Under the pieces are notes generated by a model that made no database searches, was not told the origin of the DNA, and was given only the letters and a program-made list of their open reading frames with translations. Positions 38,510 through 50,060 of a stretch of DNA of 64,000 bases are shown here, one piece after another. The position numbers and the translations under genes were made by a program. The DNA comes from Nomia melanderi (taxonomy: Eukaryota; Arthropoda; Insecta; Hymenoptera; Halictidae). Position 1 is the stretch's first letter. Each line of letters opens with the position of its first letter. The stretch is taken from the NCBI RefSeq assembly GCF_051020985.1, contig NW_027475145.1:1612001-1676000 (forward strand), given 5' to 3'.

Positions 38510-38684
38510 TAGTACCCGAGATATCACCAGATGTATGCTGGATTTTTACATGACCTTGGGCGACGGATTCCGAATATCTGTAATTTTCTCGGCCCCTGGT
38601 GGTCCGAGGTCGTTCCTGCTGCACAGATTCATTCGCCAGTGCCTCCTACAGACAATGCACTTTGATTTATTGCGTTATCTGTAA
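38510..38684. repeat. Class X monomer, right super-copy partner of 21,181
   Basis: Matches 21,181-21,355 including the CTCAAATAGTACCC entry and GGGCGACGGATTCCG. Followed, as there, by a monomer with CACCGGATATATATTGG and a one-base deletion in TCGGCCTTGGTGG. Confidence 0.85.
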
Positions 38685-40450
38685 TAGCACCCGAGATATC
38701 ACCGGATATATATTGGATTTTTCCCTGACCCTGAGTGTCCGACTCCATGAGACGGTGGTTTTGTCGGCCTTGGTGGTCCGAGGTCGTTCCCGCTGCACAG
38801 ATTCATGCGCCACGGCCTCCTGCAGACAATGCACTTTGATTTATTGCGCTATCTCTAATAGCACCCGAGATATCACCAGATATATATTGGATTCTTCGCT
38901 GACCCTGACAGTGCGACCCCATGGGACGGTGGTTGTCTCGGCCCCTGGTGGTCCGAGGTCGTTCCCGCTGCACAGATTCATGCTCCACGGCCTCCTGCAG
39001 ACAATACACTTTGATTTATTGCGCTATCTGTAATAGCACCAGAGATATCACCAGATATATATTGGATTCTTCGCTGACCCTGACAGTGCGACCCCATGGG
39101 ACGGTAGTTGTCTCGGCCCCTGGTGGTCCGAGGTCGTTCCCGCTGCACAGATTCATGCGCCACGGCCTCCTGCAGACAATGCACTTTGATTTATTGCGCT
39201 ATCTCTAATAGCACCCGAGATATCACCAGATATATATTGGATTTTCCCCTGACCCTGAGTGTACGGCCCCATGAGACGGTGGTTTCCTCGGCCCCTGGTG
39301 GTCCGAGGTCGTTCCCGCGGCACAGATTCATGCGCTAGGGCCTCCTGCAGACAATGCACTTAGGTTTATTGCGCTATCTGTAATAGCACCCGAGATATCA
39401 CCAGATATATATTGGATTTTTCCTTGACCCTGACAGTCCGGCCCCATGTGTCGATGGTTTTCTCGGTCCCTCGTGGTCCGAGGTCGTTCCCGCTGCACAG
39501 ATTCATGCGCTAGGGCCTCCTGCAGACAATGCCCTTTGATTTATTGCGCTATCTCTAATAGCACCCGCGATATCACCAGATATATATTGGATTCTCCGCT
39601 GACCCTGACAGTCCGACCCCATGGGACGGTGGTTTTCTCGGCCCCTGGTGGTCCGAGGTCGTTCCCGCTGCACAGATTCATGCGCCAGGGCCTCCTACAG
39701 ACAATGCACTATGGATTATTGCGCTATCTCTAATAGCACCCGAGATATCAACAGATATATATTGCATTTTTCCCTGACCCTGACAGTCCGGCCCCATGTG
39801 TCGATGGTTTTCTCGGTCCCTCGTGGTCCGAGGTCGATCCCGCTGCACAGATTCATGCGCCAGGGCCCCCTGCATATAATTTACTTTGATTTATTGCGCT
39901 ATCTGTAATAGCACCCGAGATATCAACAGATACTTATTGGGTTTTTCCCTGACCCTGAGCGTCCGACTCCATGAAACGGTGGTTGTCTCTGCCCCTGGTG
40001 GTCCGAGGTCGTTCCCGCTGCACAGATTCATGCGCCAGGGCCTCCTACAGACAATGCACTTTGATTTATTGCGCTATCTGTAATAGCACCCGAGATATCA
40101 CCAGATATATATTGGATTTTTCCCTGACCCTGAGTGTCCGACCCCATGAGACGGTAGTTTTCGCGGCCCCTGGTGGTCCGAGATCGTTACTGCTGCACAG
40201 CTTCATGCGCCAGGGCCTCTTGCAGATAATACACTTTGATTTATTGCGCTATCTCTAATAGCACCCGAGATATCACCAGATATATATTGGATTTTCCCCT
40301 GACCCTGAGTGACCGGCCCCATGAGACGGTGGTTTTCTCGGCCCCTGGTGGTCCGAGGTCGTTCCCGATGCACAGATTCATGCGCCAGGGCCTCCTACAG
40401 ACAATGCACTTTGGTTTATTGCGCTATCTGTAATAGCACCCGAGATATCA

Positions 40451-40465
40451 CCAGATATATATTGG
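40451..40465. other. A+T-rich near-palindrome in the reference monomer (consensus 18-32)
   Basis: CCAGATATATATTGG pairs with itself at every position except one G·T wobble (positions 4 and 12) around a central T. It recurs in nearly all M and T monomers, directly after the GATATC palindrome. In class X the right arm reads CTGG, which turns the wobble into G·C but disrupts the inner A/T pairs. Short dyads of this kind are reported in satellites of many centromeres, so a structural role is possible. None is shown here. Confidence 0.75.
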
Positions 40466-40511
40466 ATTTTCCCCTGACCCTGAGTGTCCGGCCCCATGAG
40501 ACGGTGGTTTT

Positions 40512-40532
40512 CTCGGCCCCTGGTGGTCCGAG
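40512..40532. other. G+C-rich dyad in the reference monomer (consensus 79-99)
   Basis: CTCGG at 40,512-40,516 pairs with CCGAG at 40,528-40,532. After one C·T mismatch, CC pairs with GG, and the 5-nt loop is CTGGT. The outer stem is widely kept. It is weakened in monomers of 29-57 kb that read CTCGACCCC, and in copies with TCTGTGG or TCCGTGG instead of TCCGAGG on the right arm. Confidence 0.7.
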
Positions 40533-41483
40533 GTCGTTCCCGCTGCACAGATTCATGCGCCAGGGCCTCCTGCAGACAATGCACTTTGATTTATTGCGCT
40601 ATCTCTAATAGCACCCGAGATATCACCAGATATATATTGGATTTTTCCCTGACCCTGAGTGTCCGACTCCATGAGACGGTGGTTTTGTCGGCCCCTGGTG
40701 GTCCGAGGTCGTTCCCGCTGCACAGATTCATGCGCCACGGCCTCCTGCAGACAATGCACTTAGGTTTATTGCGCTATCTGTAATAGCACACGAGATATCA
40801 CCAGATATATATTGGATTCTTCGCTGACCCTGACAGTGCGACCCCATGGGACGGTGGTTGTCTCGGCCCCTGGTGGTCCGAGGTCGTTCCCGCTGCACAG
40901 ATTCATGCGCCACGGCGTCCTGCAGACGACGCACTTTGATTTATTGCGCTATCTCTAATAGCACCCGAGATATCACCAGATATATATTGGATTTTTCCCT
41001 GACCCTGACAGTCCGGCCCCATGTGACGGTGATTTTCTCGGCCCCTCGTGGTCCGAGGTCGATCCCGCTGCACAGATTCATGCTCTAGGGCCTCCTGCAG
41101 ACAATGCACTTCGATTTATTGGACTATCTGTAATAGCACCCGAGATATCACCAGATATATATTGGATTTTTCCCTGAGCCTGACAGTCAGGCCCCATGAG
41201 ACGGTGATTTTCTCGGCCCCTGGTGGTCCGAGGTCGTTCCCGATGCACAGATTCATGTGCCAGGGCCTCCTGCAGACAATGCACTTTGATTTATTTCGCT
41301 ATCCCTAATAGCACCCGAGATGTCACCAGATATATATTGGATTTTTCCCTGACCCTGACAGTCCGGCCCCATGAGACGGTGATTTTCTCGGCCCCTGGTG
41401 GTCCGAGGTCGATCCCGCTGCAAAGATTCATGCGCCAGGGCCTTCTACAGTCAATGCAGTCTGATTTATTGAGCTACCTGTAA

Positions 41484-43745
41484 TAGCACCCGAGATATCA
41501 CCAGATATATATTGAATTTTTCCCTGACCCTGACAGTCCGGCCCCATGAGACGGTGATTTTCTCGGCCCCTGGTGATCCGAGGTCGATCCCGCTGCACAG
41601 ATTCATGCGCCAGGGCCTCCTACAGACAATGCACTTCGATTTATTGCGCTATCTGTAATAGCACCCGAGATATCACCATATAGATATTGGATTTTCCCCT
41701 GACATTGAGTGCCCGGCCCCATGAGACGGTGGTTTTCTCGGCCCCTGGTGGTCCGAGGTCGTTCCCGCTGCACAGATTCATGCGCCAGGGCTTCCTGCAG
41801 ACAATTCACTTTGGTGTATTGCGCTATCTGTAATAGCACCCGAGGTATCACCAGATATATGCTGGATTTTTACATGACCTTGGGTGACGGATTCCGAATA
41901 TCTGTATTTTTCTCGGCCCCTGGTGGTCCGAGGTCGATCCCGCTGCACAGATTCATGCGCCAAGGCCTCCTGCAGACAATGCACTTTGGTTTATTGCGCT
42001 ATCTCTAATAGCACCCGAGATATCACCAGATATATATTGGATTTTTCCCTGACCCTGACAGTCCGACAACATGAGACGGTGGTTTTCTCGGCCCCTGGTG
42101 GTCCGAGGTCGTTCCCGCTACACAGATTCATGCGCCAGGGCCTCCTGCAGACAATGCACATTGATTTAATGCGCTATCTGTAATAGCACCCGAGATATCA
42201 CCAGATATATATTGAATTTTTCCTTGACCCTGACAGTCCGGCCCCATGTGTCGATGGATTTCTCGGTCCCTCGTGGTCCGAGGTAATTCCCGCTCCACAG
42301 ATTCATGCGTCAGGGCCTCCTACAGACAATGCACTTTGATTTATTGCGCTATCTCTAATAGCACCCGAGATATCTCCAAATATATATTGGATTTTCCCCT
42401 GACCCTGAGTGCCCGGCCCGATGAGACGGTGGTTGTCTCGGCCCCTAGTTGTCCGAGGTCATTCCCCCTGCACAGATTCATGTGCCAGGGCCTCCTATAG
42501 ATAATTCACTTTGGTATATTGCGCTATCTCTAATAGCACCCGAGATAGCACCAGATATATATTGGATTTTTCCCTGACCCTGACAGTCCGGCCCCATGAG
42601 ACGGTGATTTTCTCGGCCCCTGGTGGTCCGAGGTCGTTCCCGCTGCATTGATTCATGCGCCACGGCCCCCTGCAGATAATTCACTTTGATTTATTTCGCT
42701 ATCTCTAATAGCACCCGAGATATCGCCAGATATGTATTGGATTTTTCCTTGACGCTGACAGTCCGGCCCCATGTGTCGATGGATTTCTCGGTTCCTCGTG
42801 GTCCTAGGTCGATCCCGCTGCACAGATTCATTCGCCAGTGCCTCCTACAGACAATGCCCTTTTATTTATCGCGCTATCTCTAATAGCACCCGAGATATCA
42901 CCAGATATATATTGGATTTTTCCCTGACCCTGACAGTCCGACAACATGAGACGCTGGTTTCCTCGGCTCCTGGTGGTCCGAGGTCGTTCCCGCTACTCAG
43001 ATTCATGCGCCAGGGCCTCCTGCAGACAATGCACTTTCGTTTATTGCGCTATCTCTAATAGCGCCCGAGATATAACCAGATATATATTGGATATTTCAGT
43101 GACCCTGAGTGTTCGACCCCATGAGACGGTGGTTTTCTCGGCACCTGGTGGTCCGAGGTCGTTCCCGCTGCACAGATTCATGCGCCAAGGCTTTCGGCAG
43201 ACAATTCACTTTGGTTTATTGCGCTATCTGTAATAGCACCCGAGATATCACCAGATATATATTGGATATTTCCCTGACCCTGACAGTCCGGCCCCATGTG
43301 TCGGTGGTTTTCTCGGCCCCTGGAGGTCCGAGGTCGTTCCCACTGCACAGATTCATGCGCTAGGGCCTCCTGCAGACAATGCACTTTGACTTATTGCGGA
43401 ATCTGTAATAGCACCCGAGATATCACCAGATATATATTGGATTTCTCCCTGACCCTGAGTGAGCCGACCCCATGAGACGGTGGTTTTCTCGACCCCTGGT
43501 GGTCCGTGGTCCTTCCCGTTGCACAGATTCATGCGCTAGGGCCTCCTGCAGACAATGCACTTTGATTTATTGCGCTATCCCTAATAGCACCCGAGATATC
43601 ACCAGATATATATTGGATATTTCAGTGACCCTGAGTGTTCGACCCCATGAGACGGTGGTTTTCTCGGCACCTGGTGGTCCGAGGTCGTTCCCGCTGCACA
43701 GATTCATGCGCCAGGGCCTCCTGCAGACAATGCACTTTGACTTAT
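41484..43745. repeat. Array domain with AACATGAG monomers, between the two halves of the right copy
   Basis: About 13 monomers of mixed class. Monomers near 42,060 and 42,930 have TCCGACAACATGAGACG, also found near 28,411 and 28,586, so this stretch corresponds loosely to 28.2-28.7 kb. Class T monomers with TTCCTCGTGGTCCTAGG (about 42,790) and the X monomer at 41,834 are included. Variant GATATAACCAG occurs near 43,070 and TCGCCAG near 42,722. Confidence 0.6.
41834..42008. repeat. Class X monomer with GAGGTATCACC
   Basis: The EcoRV site is lost (GGTATC). It has TTGGGTGACGGATTCCG and TGTATTTTTCTCGG, and the tail ATGCGCCAAGGCC. Confidence 0.85.
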
Positions 43746-45462
43746 TGCGCTATCTCTAATATCACCCGAGATATCACCAGATATATATTGGATTTTTCCC
43801 TGACCCTGAGTGTCCGACCCCATGAGACGGTGGTTTTCTCGACCCCTGGTGGTCCGAGGTCGTTCCCGCTGCACAGATTCATGCGCCAGTGCCTCCTGCA
43901 GACAATGCACTTTGATTTATTGCGCTATCTCTAATATCACACGAGATATCACCAGATATATATTGGATTTTTCCCGGACCCTGAGTATCCGACCCCATGA
44001 GACGGTAATTTTCTAGGCCCCTGGTGGTCCGAGGTAGTTCCTGCTGCACAGATTCATGCGCTAGGGCCTCCTGCAGACAATGCACTTTGATTTATTGCGC
44101 TATCTCTAATAGCACCCGAGATATCTCCAGATATATATTGGATTTTCCCCTGACCCTGAGTGTCCGGCCCGATGAGACGGTGGTTTTCTCGGCCGCTAGT
44201 TGTCCGAGGTAATTCCCCCTGCACAGATTCATGTGCCAGGGCCTCCTGCAGACAATGCACTTTGGTTTAATGCGCTATCTCTAATAGCACCCGAGATATC
44301 ACCAGATATATATTGGATTTTTCCCTGACTGTGACAGTCCGGCCCCATGAGACGGTGATTTTCTCGGCCCTTGGTGGTCCGAGGTCGATCCCGCTGCACA
44401 GATTCATGCGCTAGGGCGTCCTGCAGACAATGCACTTTGATTTATTGCGCTATCTCTAATAGCACCCGAGATATCACCAGATATATATTGGATATTTCAG
44501 TGACCCTGAGTGTTCGACCCCATGAGACGGTGGTTTTCTCGGCACCTGGTTGTCCGAGGTCGTTCCCGCTGCACAGATTCATGCGCCAGGGCCTCCTGCA
44601 GACAATGCACTTTGACTTATTGCGGAATCTGTAATAGCACCCGAGATATCACCAGATATATATTGGATTTTTCCCTGACCCTGAGTGTCCGACCCCATGT
44701 GACGGTGGTTTTCTCATCCCCTGGTGTTCCGAGGTCGTTCCCGCTGCACAGATTCATGCGCCAGTGCCTCCTGCAGACAATGCACTTTGATTTATTGCGC
44801 TATCTCTAATATCACCCGAGATATCACCAGATATATATTGGATTTTTCCCTGACCCTGAGTGTCCGACCCCATGAGACGGTGGTTTTCTCGACCCCTGGT
44901 GGTCCGAGGTCGTTCCCGCTGCACAGATTCATGCGCCAGTGCCTCCTGCAGACAATGCACTTTGATTTATTGCGCTATCTCTAATATCACCCGAGATATC
45001 ACCAGATATATATTGGATTTTTCCCTGACCCTGAGTGTCCGACCCCATGAGACGGTGGTTTTCTCGACCCCTGGTGGTCCGAGGTCGTTCCCGCTGCACA
45101 GATTCATGCGCCAGTGCCTCCTGCAGACAATGCACTTTGATTTATTGCGCTATCTCTAATATCACCCGAGATATCACTAGATATATATTGGATTTTTCCC
45201 TGACCCTGAGTGTCCGACCCCATGAGACGGTGGTTTTCTCGACCCCTGGTGGTCCGTGGTCCTTCCCGTTGCACAGATTCATGCGCTAGGGCCTCCTGCA
45301 GACAATGCACTTTGATTTATTGCGCTATCTCTAATAGCACCCGAGATATCACCAGATATATATTGGATATTTCAGTGACCCTGAGTGTTCGACCCCATGA
45401 GACGGTGGTTTTCTCGGCACCTGGTGGTCCGAGGTCGTTCCCGCTGCACAGATTCATGCGCC
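43746..45462. repeat. 14-monomer higher-order repeat, copy 1 (shift 2,451 bp)
   Basis: Ordered markers are TATCACACGAG with TAATTTTCTAGGCCCC, GGTAGTTCCTGC, GGCCGCTAGTTGTCC, CTGACTGTGACAG, CGGCCCTTGG, GATATTTCAGTGACCC, TTGCGGAATCTG and CTCATCCCCTGGTGTTCC, then three TATCACC monomers and one CACTAGATATATATTGG monomer. The same order begins again at 46,197, and a related block in the left copy spans 29.05-30.2 kb. The copy ends where GCGCCAAGGCTTTC replaces GCGCCAGTGCCTCC. Confidence 0.85.
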
Positions 45463-46196
45463 AAGGCTTTCTGCAGACAATTAACTTTGGTTTATTGCGC
45501 TATCTGTAATAGCACCCGAGATATCACCAGATATATATTGGATATTTGCCTGACCCTGACAGTCCGGCCCCATGTGTCGGTGGTTTTCTCGGCCCCTGGA
45601 GGTCCGAGGTCGTTCCCACTGCACAGATTCATGCGCTAGGGCCTCCTGCAGACAATGCACTTTGACTTATTGCGGAATCTGTAATAGCACCCGAGATATC
45701 ACCAGATATATATTGGATTTCTCCCTGACCCTGAGTGAGCCGACCCCATGAGACGGTGGTTTTCTCGACCCCTGGTGGTCCGTGGTCCTTCCCGTTGCAC
45801 AGATTCATGCGCTAGGGCCTCCTGCAGACAATGCACTTTGATTTATTGCGCTATCCCTAATAGCACCCGAGATATCACCAGATATATATTGGATATTTCA
45901 GTGACCCTGAGTGTTCGACCCCATGAGACGGTGGTTTTCTCGCCACCTGGTGGTCCGAGGTCGTTCCCGCTGCACAGATTCATGCGCCAGGGCCTCCTGC
46001 AGACAATGCACTTTGACTTATTGCGGAATCTGTAATAGCACCCGAGATATCACCAGATATATATTGGATTTCTCCCTGACCCTGAGTGTCCGACCCCATG
46101 AGACGGTGGTTTTCTCATCCCCTGGTGGTCCGAGGTCGTTCCCGCTGCACAGATTCATGCGCCAGTGCCTCCTGCAGACAATGCACTTTGATTTAT

Positions 46197-47913
46197 TGCG
46201 CTATCTCTAATATCACCCGAGATATCACCAGATATATATTGGATTTTTCCCTGACCCTGAGTGTCCGACCCCATGAGACGGTGGTTTTCTCGACCCCTGG
46301 TGGTCCGAGGTCGTTCCCGCTGCACAGATTCATGCGCCAGTGCCTCCTGCAGACAATGCACTTTGATTTATTGCGCTATCTCTAATATCACACGAGATAT
46401 CACCAGATATATATTGGATTTTTCCCTGACCCTGAGTGTCCGACCCCATGAGACGGTAATTTTCTAGGCCCCTGGTGGTCCGAGGTAGTTCCTGCTGCAC
46501 AGATTCATGCGCTAGGGCCTCCTGCAGACAATGCACTTTGATTTATTGCGCTATCTCTAATAGCACCCGAGATATCTCCAGATATATATTGGATTTTCCC
46601 CTGACCCTGAGTGTCCGGCCCGATGAGACGGTGGTTTTCTCGGCCGCTAGTTGTCCGAGGTAATTCCCCCTGCACAGATTCATGTGCCAGGGCCTCCTGC
46701 AGACAATGCACTTTGGTTTATTGCGCTATCTCTAATAGCACCCGAGATATCACCAGATATATATTGGATTTTTCCCTGACTGTGACAGTCCGGCCCCATG
46801 AGACGGTGATTTTCTCGGCCCTTGGTGGTCCGAGGTCGATCCCGCTGCACAGATTCATGCGCTAGGGCGTCCTGCAGACAATGCACTTTGATTTATTGCG
46901 CTATCTCTAATAGCACCCGAGATATCACCAGATATATATTGGATATTTCAGTGACCCTGAGTGTTCGACCCCATGAGACGGTGGTTTTCTCGGCACCTGG
47001 TTGTCCGAGGTCGTTCCCGCTGCACAGATTCATGCGCCAGGGCCTCCTGCAGACAATGCACTTTGACTTATTGCGGAATCTGTAATAGCACCCGAGATAT
47101 CACCAGATATATATTGGATTTTTCCCTGACCCTGAGTGTCCGACCCCATGTGACGGTGGTTTTCTCATCCCCTGGTGTTCCGAGGTCGTTCCCGCTGCAC
47201 AGATTCATGCGCCAGTGCCTCCTGCAGACAATGCACTTTGATTTATTGCGCTATCTCTAATATCACCCGAGATATCACCAGATATATATTGGATTTTTCC
47301 CTGACCCTGAGTGTCCGACCCCATGAGACGGTGGTTTTCTCGACCCCTGGTGGTCCGAGGTCGTTCCCGCTGCACAGATTCATGCGCCAGTGCCTCCTGC
47401 AGACAATGCACTTTGATTTATTGCGCTATCTCTAATATCACCCGAGATATCACCAGATATATATTGGATTTTTCCCTGACCCTGAGTGTCCGACCCCATG
47501 AGAGGGTGGTTTTCTCGACCCCTGGTGGTCCGAGGTCGTTCCCGCTGCACAGATTCATGCGCCAGTGCCTCCTGCAGACAATGCACTTTGATTTATTGCG
47601 CTATCTCTAATATCACCCGAGATATCACTAGATATATATTGGATTTTTCCCTGACCCTGAGTGTCCGACCCCATGAGACGGAGGTTTTCTCGACCCCTGG
47701 TGGTCCGTGGTCCTTCCCGTTGCACAGATTCATGCGCTAGGGCCTCCTGCAGACAATGCACTTTGATTTATTGCGCTATCTCTAATAGCACCCGAGATAT
47801 CACCAGATATATATTGGATATTTCAGTGACCCTGAGTGTTCGACCCCATGAGACGGTGGTTTTCTCGGCACCTGGTGGTCCGAGGTCGTTCCCGCTGCAC
47901 AGATTCATGCGCC
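46197..47913. repeat. 14-monomer higher-order repeat, copy 2
   Basis: Partner of 43,746-45,462, nearly identical. Differences seen include CCTGACCCTGAGTGTCC for CCGGACCCTGAGTATCC near 46,435/43,984, GAGAGGGTGG for GAGACGGTGG at 47,501, and GACGGAGG for GACGGTGG near 47,690. The related block at 29.25-30.2 kb shares the CTCATCCCCTGGTGTTCC monomer but has only one or two following TATCACC monomers, so that run expanded on the right. Confidence 0.85.
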
Positions 47914-50002
47914 AGTGCCTCCTGCAGACAATGCACTTTGGTTTATTGCGCTATCTCTAATTGCACCCGAGATATCACCAGATATATATTCGATTTTTCC
48001 CTGACCCTGAGTGTCCGGCCCCATGAGACGGTAATTTTCTAGGCCCCTGGTGGTCCGAGGTAGTTCCTGCTCCACAGATTCATGCGCTAGGGCCTCCTGC
48101 AGACAATGCACTTTGATTTATTGCGCTATCTCTAATAGCACCCGAGATATCTCCAGATATATATTGGATTTTCCCCTGACCCTGAGTGTCCGGCCCGATG
48201 AGACGGTGGTTTTCTCGGCCGCTAGTTGTCCGAGGTAATTCCCCCTGCACAGATTCAGGTGCCAGGGCCTCCTATAGATAATTCACTTGGGTTTATTGCG
48301 CTATCTCTAATAGCACCCGAGATATCACAAGATATATATTGGATTTTTCCCTGACCGTGACAGTCCGGCCCCATGAGACGGTGATTTTCTCGGCCCTTGG
48401 TGGTCCGAGGTCGATCCCGCTGCACAGATTCATGCGCTAGGGCGTCCTGCAGACAATGCGCTTTGATTTATTGCGCTATCTCTAATAGCACCCGAGATAT
48501 CACCAGATATGTATTGGATTTTTCCCTGACCCTGAGTGAGCCGACCCCATGAGACGGTGGTTTTCTCGACCCCTGGTGGTCCGTGGTCCTTCCCGTTGCA
48601 CAGATTCATGCGCTAGGGCCTCCTGCAGACAATGCACTTTGATTTATTGCGCTATCTCTAATAGCACCCGAGATATCACCAGATACATATTGGATATTTC
48701 AGTGACCCTGAGTGTTCGACCCCATGAGACGGTGGTTTTCTCGGCACCTGGTGGTCCGAGGTCGTTCCCGCTGCACAGATTCATGCGCCAGGGCCTACTG
48801 CAGACAATGCACTTTGACTTATTGCGGAATCTGTAATAGCACCCGAGATATCACCAGATATATATTGGATTTTTCCCTGACCCTGAGTGTCCGACCCCAT
48901 GTGACGGTGGTTTTCTCATCCCCTGGTGGTCCGAGGTCGTTCCCGCTGCACAGATTCATGCGCCAGTGCCTCCTGCAGACAATGCACTTTGATTTATTGC
49001 GCTATCTCTAATATCACCCGAGATATCACCAGATATATATTGGATTTTTCCCTGACCCTGAGTGTCCGACCCCATGAGACGGTGATTTTCTCGACCCCTG
49101 GTGGTCCGAGGTCGTTCCCGCTGCACAGATTCATGCGCCAGTGCCTCCTGCAGACAATGCACTTTGATTTATTGCGCTATCTCTAATATCACCCGAGATA
49201 TCACCAGATATATATTGGATTTTTCCCTGACCCTGAGTGTCCGACCCCATGAGACGGTTGTTTTCTCGACCCCTGGTGGTCTGTGGTCCTTCCCGTTGCA
49301 CAGATTCATGCGCTAGGGCCTCCTGCCGACAATGCACTTTGATTTATTGCGCTATCTCTAATAGCACCCGAGATATCACCAGATATATATTGGATTTTTC
49401 CTTGACCCTGAAAGTCCGGCCCCATGTGTCGATGGTTTCTCGGTCCCTCGTGGTCCGAGGTCGTTCCCGCTGCACAGATTCATGCGCCAGGGCCTTCCAC
49501 AGACAATGCACTTTAATTTATTGCGCTATCTGTAATAGCACCCGAGATATCACCAGATATATATTCGATTTTTCCCTGACCCTGACAGTCCGGCCCCATC
49601 AGACGGTGATTTTCTCGGCCCCTGGTGGTCCGAGGTCGTTCCGGCTGCACAGATTCATGCGCCAGTGCCTCCTGCAGACAATGCACTTTGATTTATTGCG
49701 CTATCTCTAATAGCATCCGAGATATCTCCAGATTTATATTGGATTTTTCCCTGACCCTGAGTGTCCGACCCCATGAGACGGTGATTTTCTCGACCCCTGG
49801 TGGTCCGAGGTCGTTCCCGCTGCACAGATTCATGCGCCAGTGCCTCCTGCAGACAATGCACTTTGATTTATTGCGCTATCTCTAATATCACCCGAGATAT
49901 CACCAGATATATATTGGATTTTTCCCTGACCCTGAGTGTCCGACCCCATGAGACGGTGGTTTTCTGGACCCCTGGTGGTCTGTGGTCCTTCCCGTTGCAC
50001 AG
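47378..50002. repeat. 15-monomer higher-order repeat, copy 1 (2,625 bp)
   Basis: The rare variant GAGAGGGTGG at 47,501 and 50,126 sets the shift at exactly 2,625 bp (15x175). The unit also contains GATATTTCAGTGACCC, TAATTGCACCC, TAGGCCCCTGG, AGATTCAGGTGCC, GGGCGTCCTGC, CTGAGTGAGCCGACC, GGGCCTACTGC, CCTGCCGACAATG, GATGGTTTCTCGG and CCCATCAGACGG. It ends in a chimeric monomer. Confidence 0.88.
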
Positions 50003-50060
50003 ATTCATGCGCCAGTGCCTCCTGCAGACAATGCACTTTGATTTATTGCGCTATCTCTAA
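49886..50060. repeat. Chimeric monomer at the 15-mer junction
   Basis: The left part carries TCTGTGGTCCTTCCCGTTGC, which elsewhere is always followed by ATGCGCTAGGGCC. Here it is followed by ATGCGCCAGTGCC, the tail of another monomer type. The switch lies in the conserved interval at consensus 111-128, as expected for unequal crossover between two monomer types. A private change, TTTCTGGACC, lies near 49,974. Confidence 0.8.

Larger units (their letters stand above)
40434..40608. repeat. Reference satellite monomer (class M), closest to the consensus
   Basis: This 175-bp copy differs from my hand-built consensus by about one base (TTTTCCCCTG for TTTTTCCCTG near 33-43), so it serves as the coordinate standard. 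Order of elements: TAGCACCCGA 1-10; GATATC 11-16; A+T-rich near-palindrome 18-32; CCATGAGACGGTGG 61-74; G+C-rich dyad 79-99; conserved GCTGCACAGATTCATGCG about 109-126; PstI-type CTGCAG 137-142; spaced TGCA tetramers at 111, 138 and 147; terminal TCTAA 171-175. The nine CpGs fall at 8, 56, 69, 81, 96, 102, 108, 125 and 164. Consensus C+G counts (51 C, 42 G) give an observed/expected CpG ratio of about 0.74. Confidence 0.9.

Noticed and set aside
49886..50060. Recombination hot spot at consensus 105-130 for all block junctions
   Set aside because: Only the 15-mer junction is bracketed tightly. At other junctions the surrounding bases are shared by most monomers, so the exchange point cannot be placed within about 60 bp.
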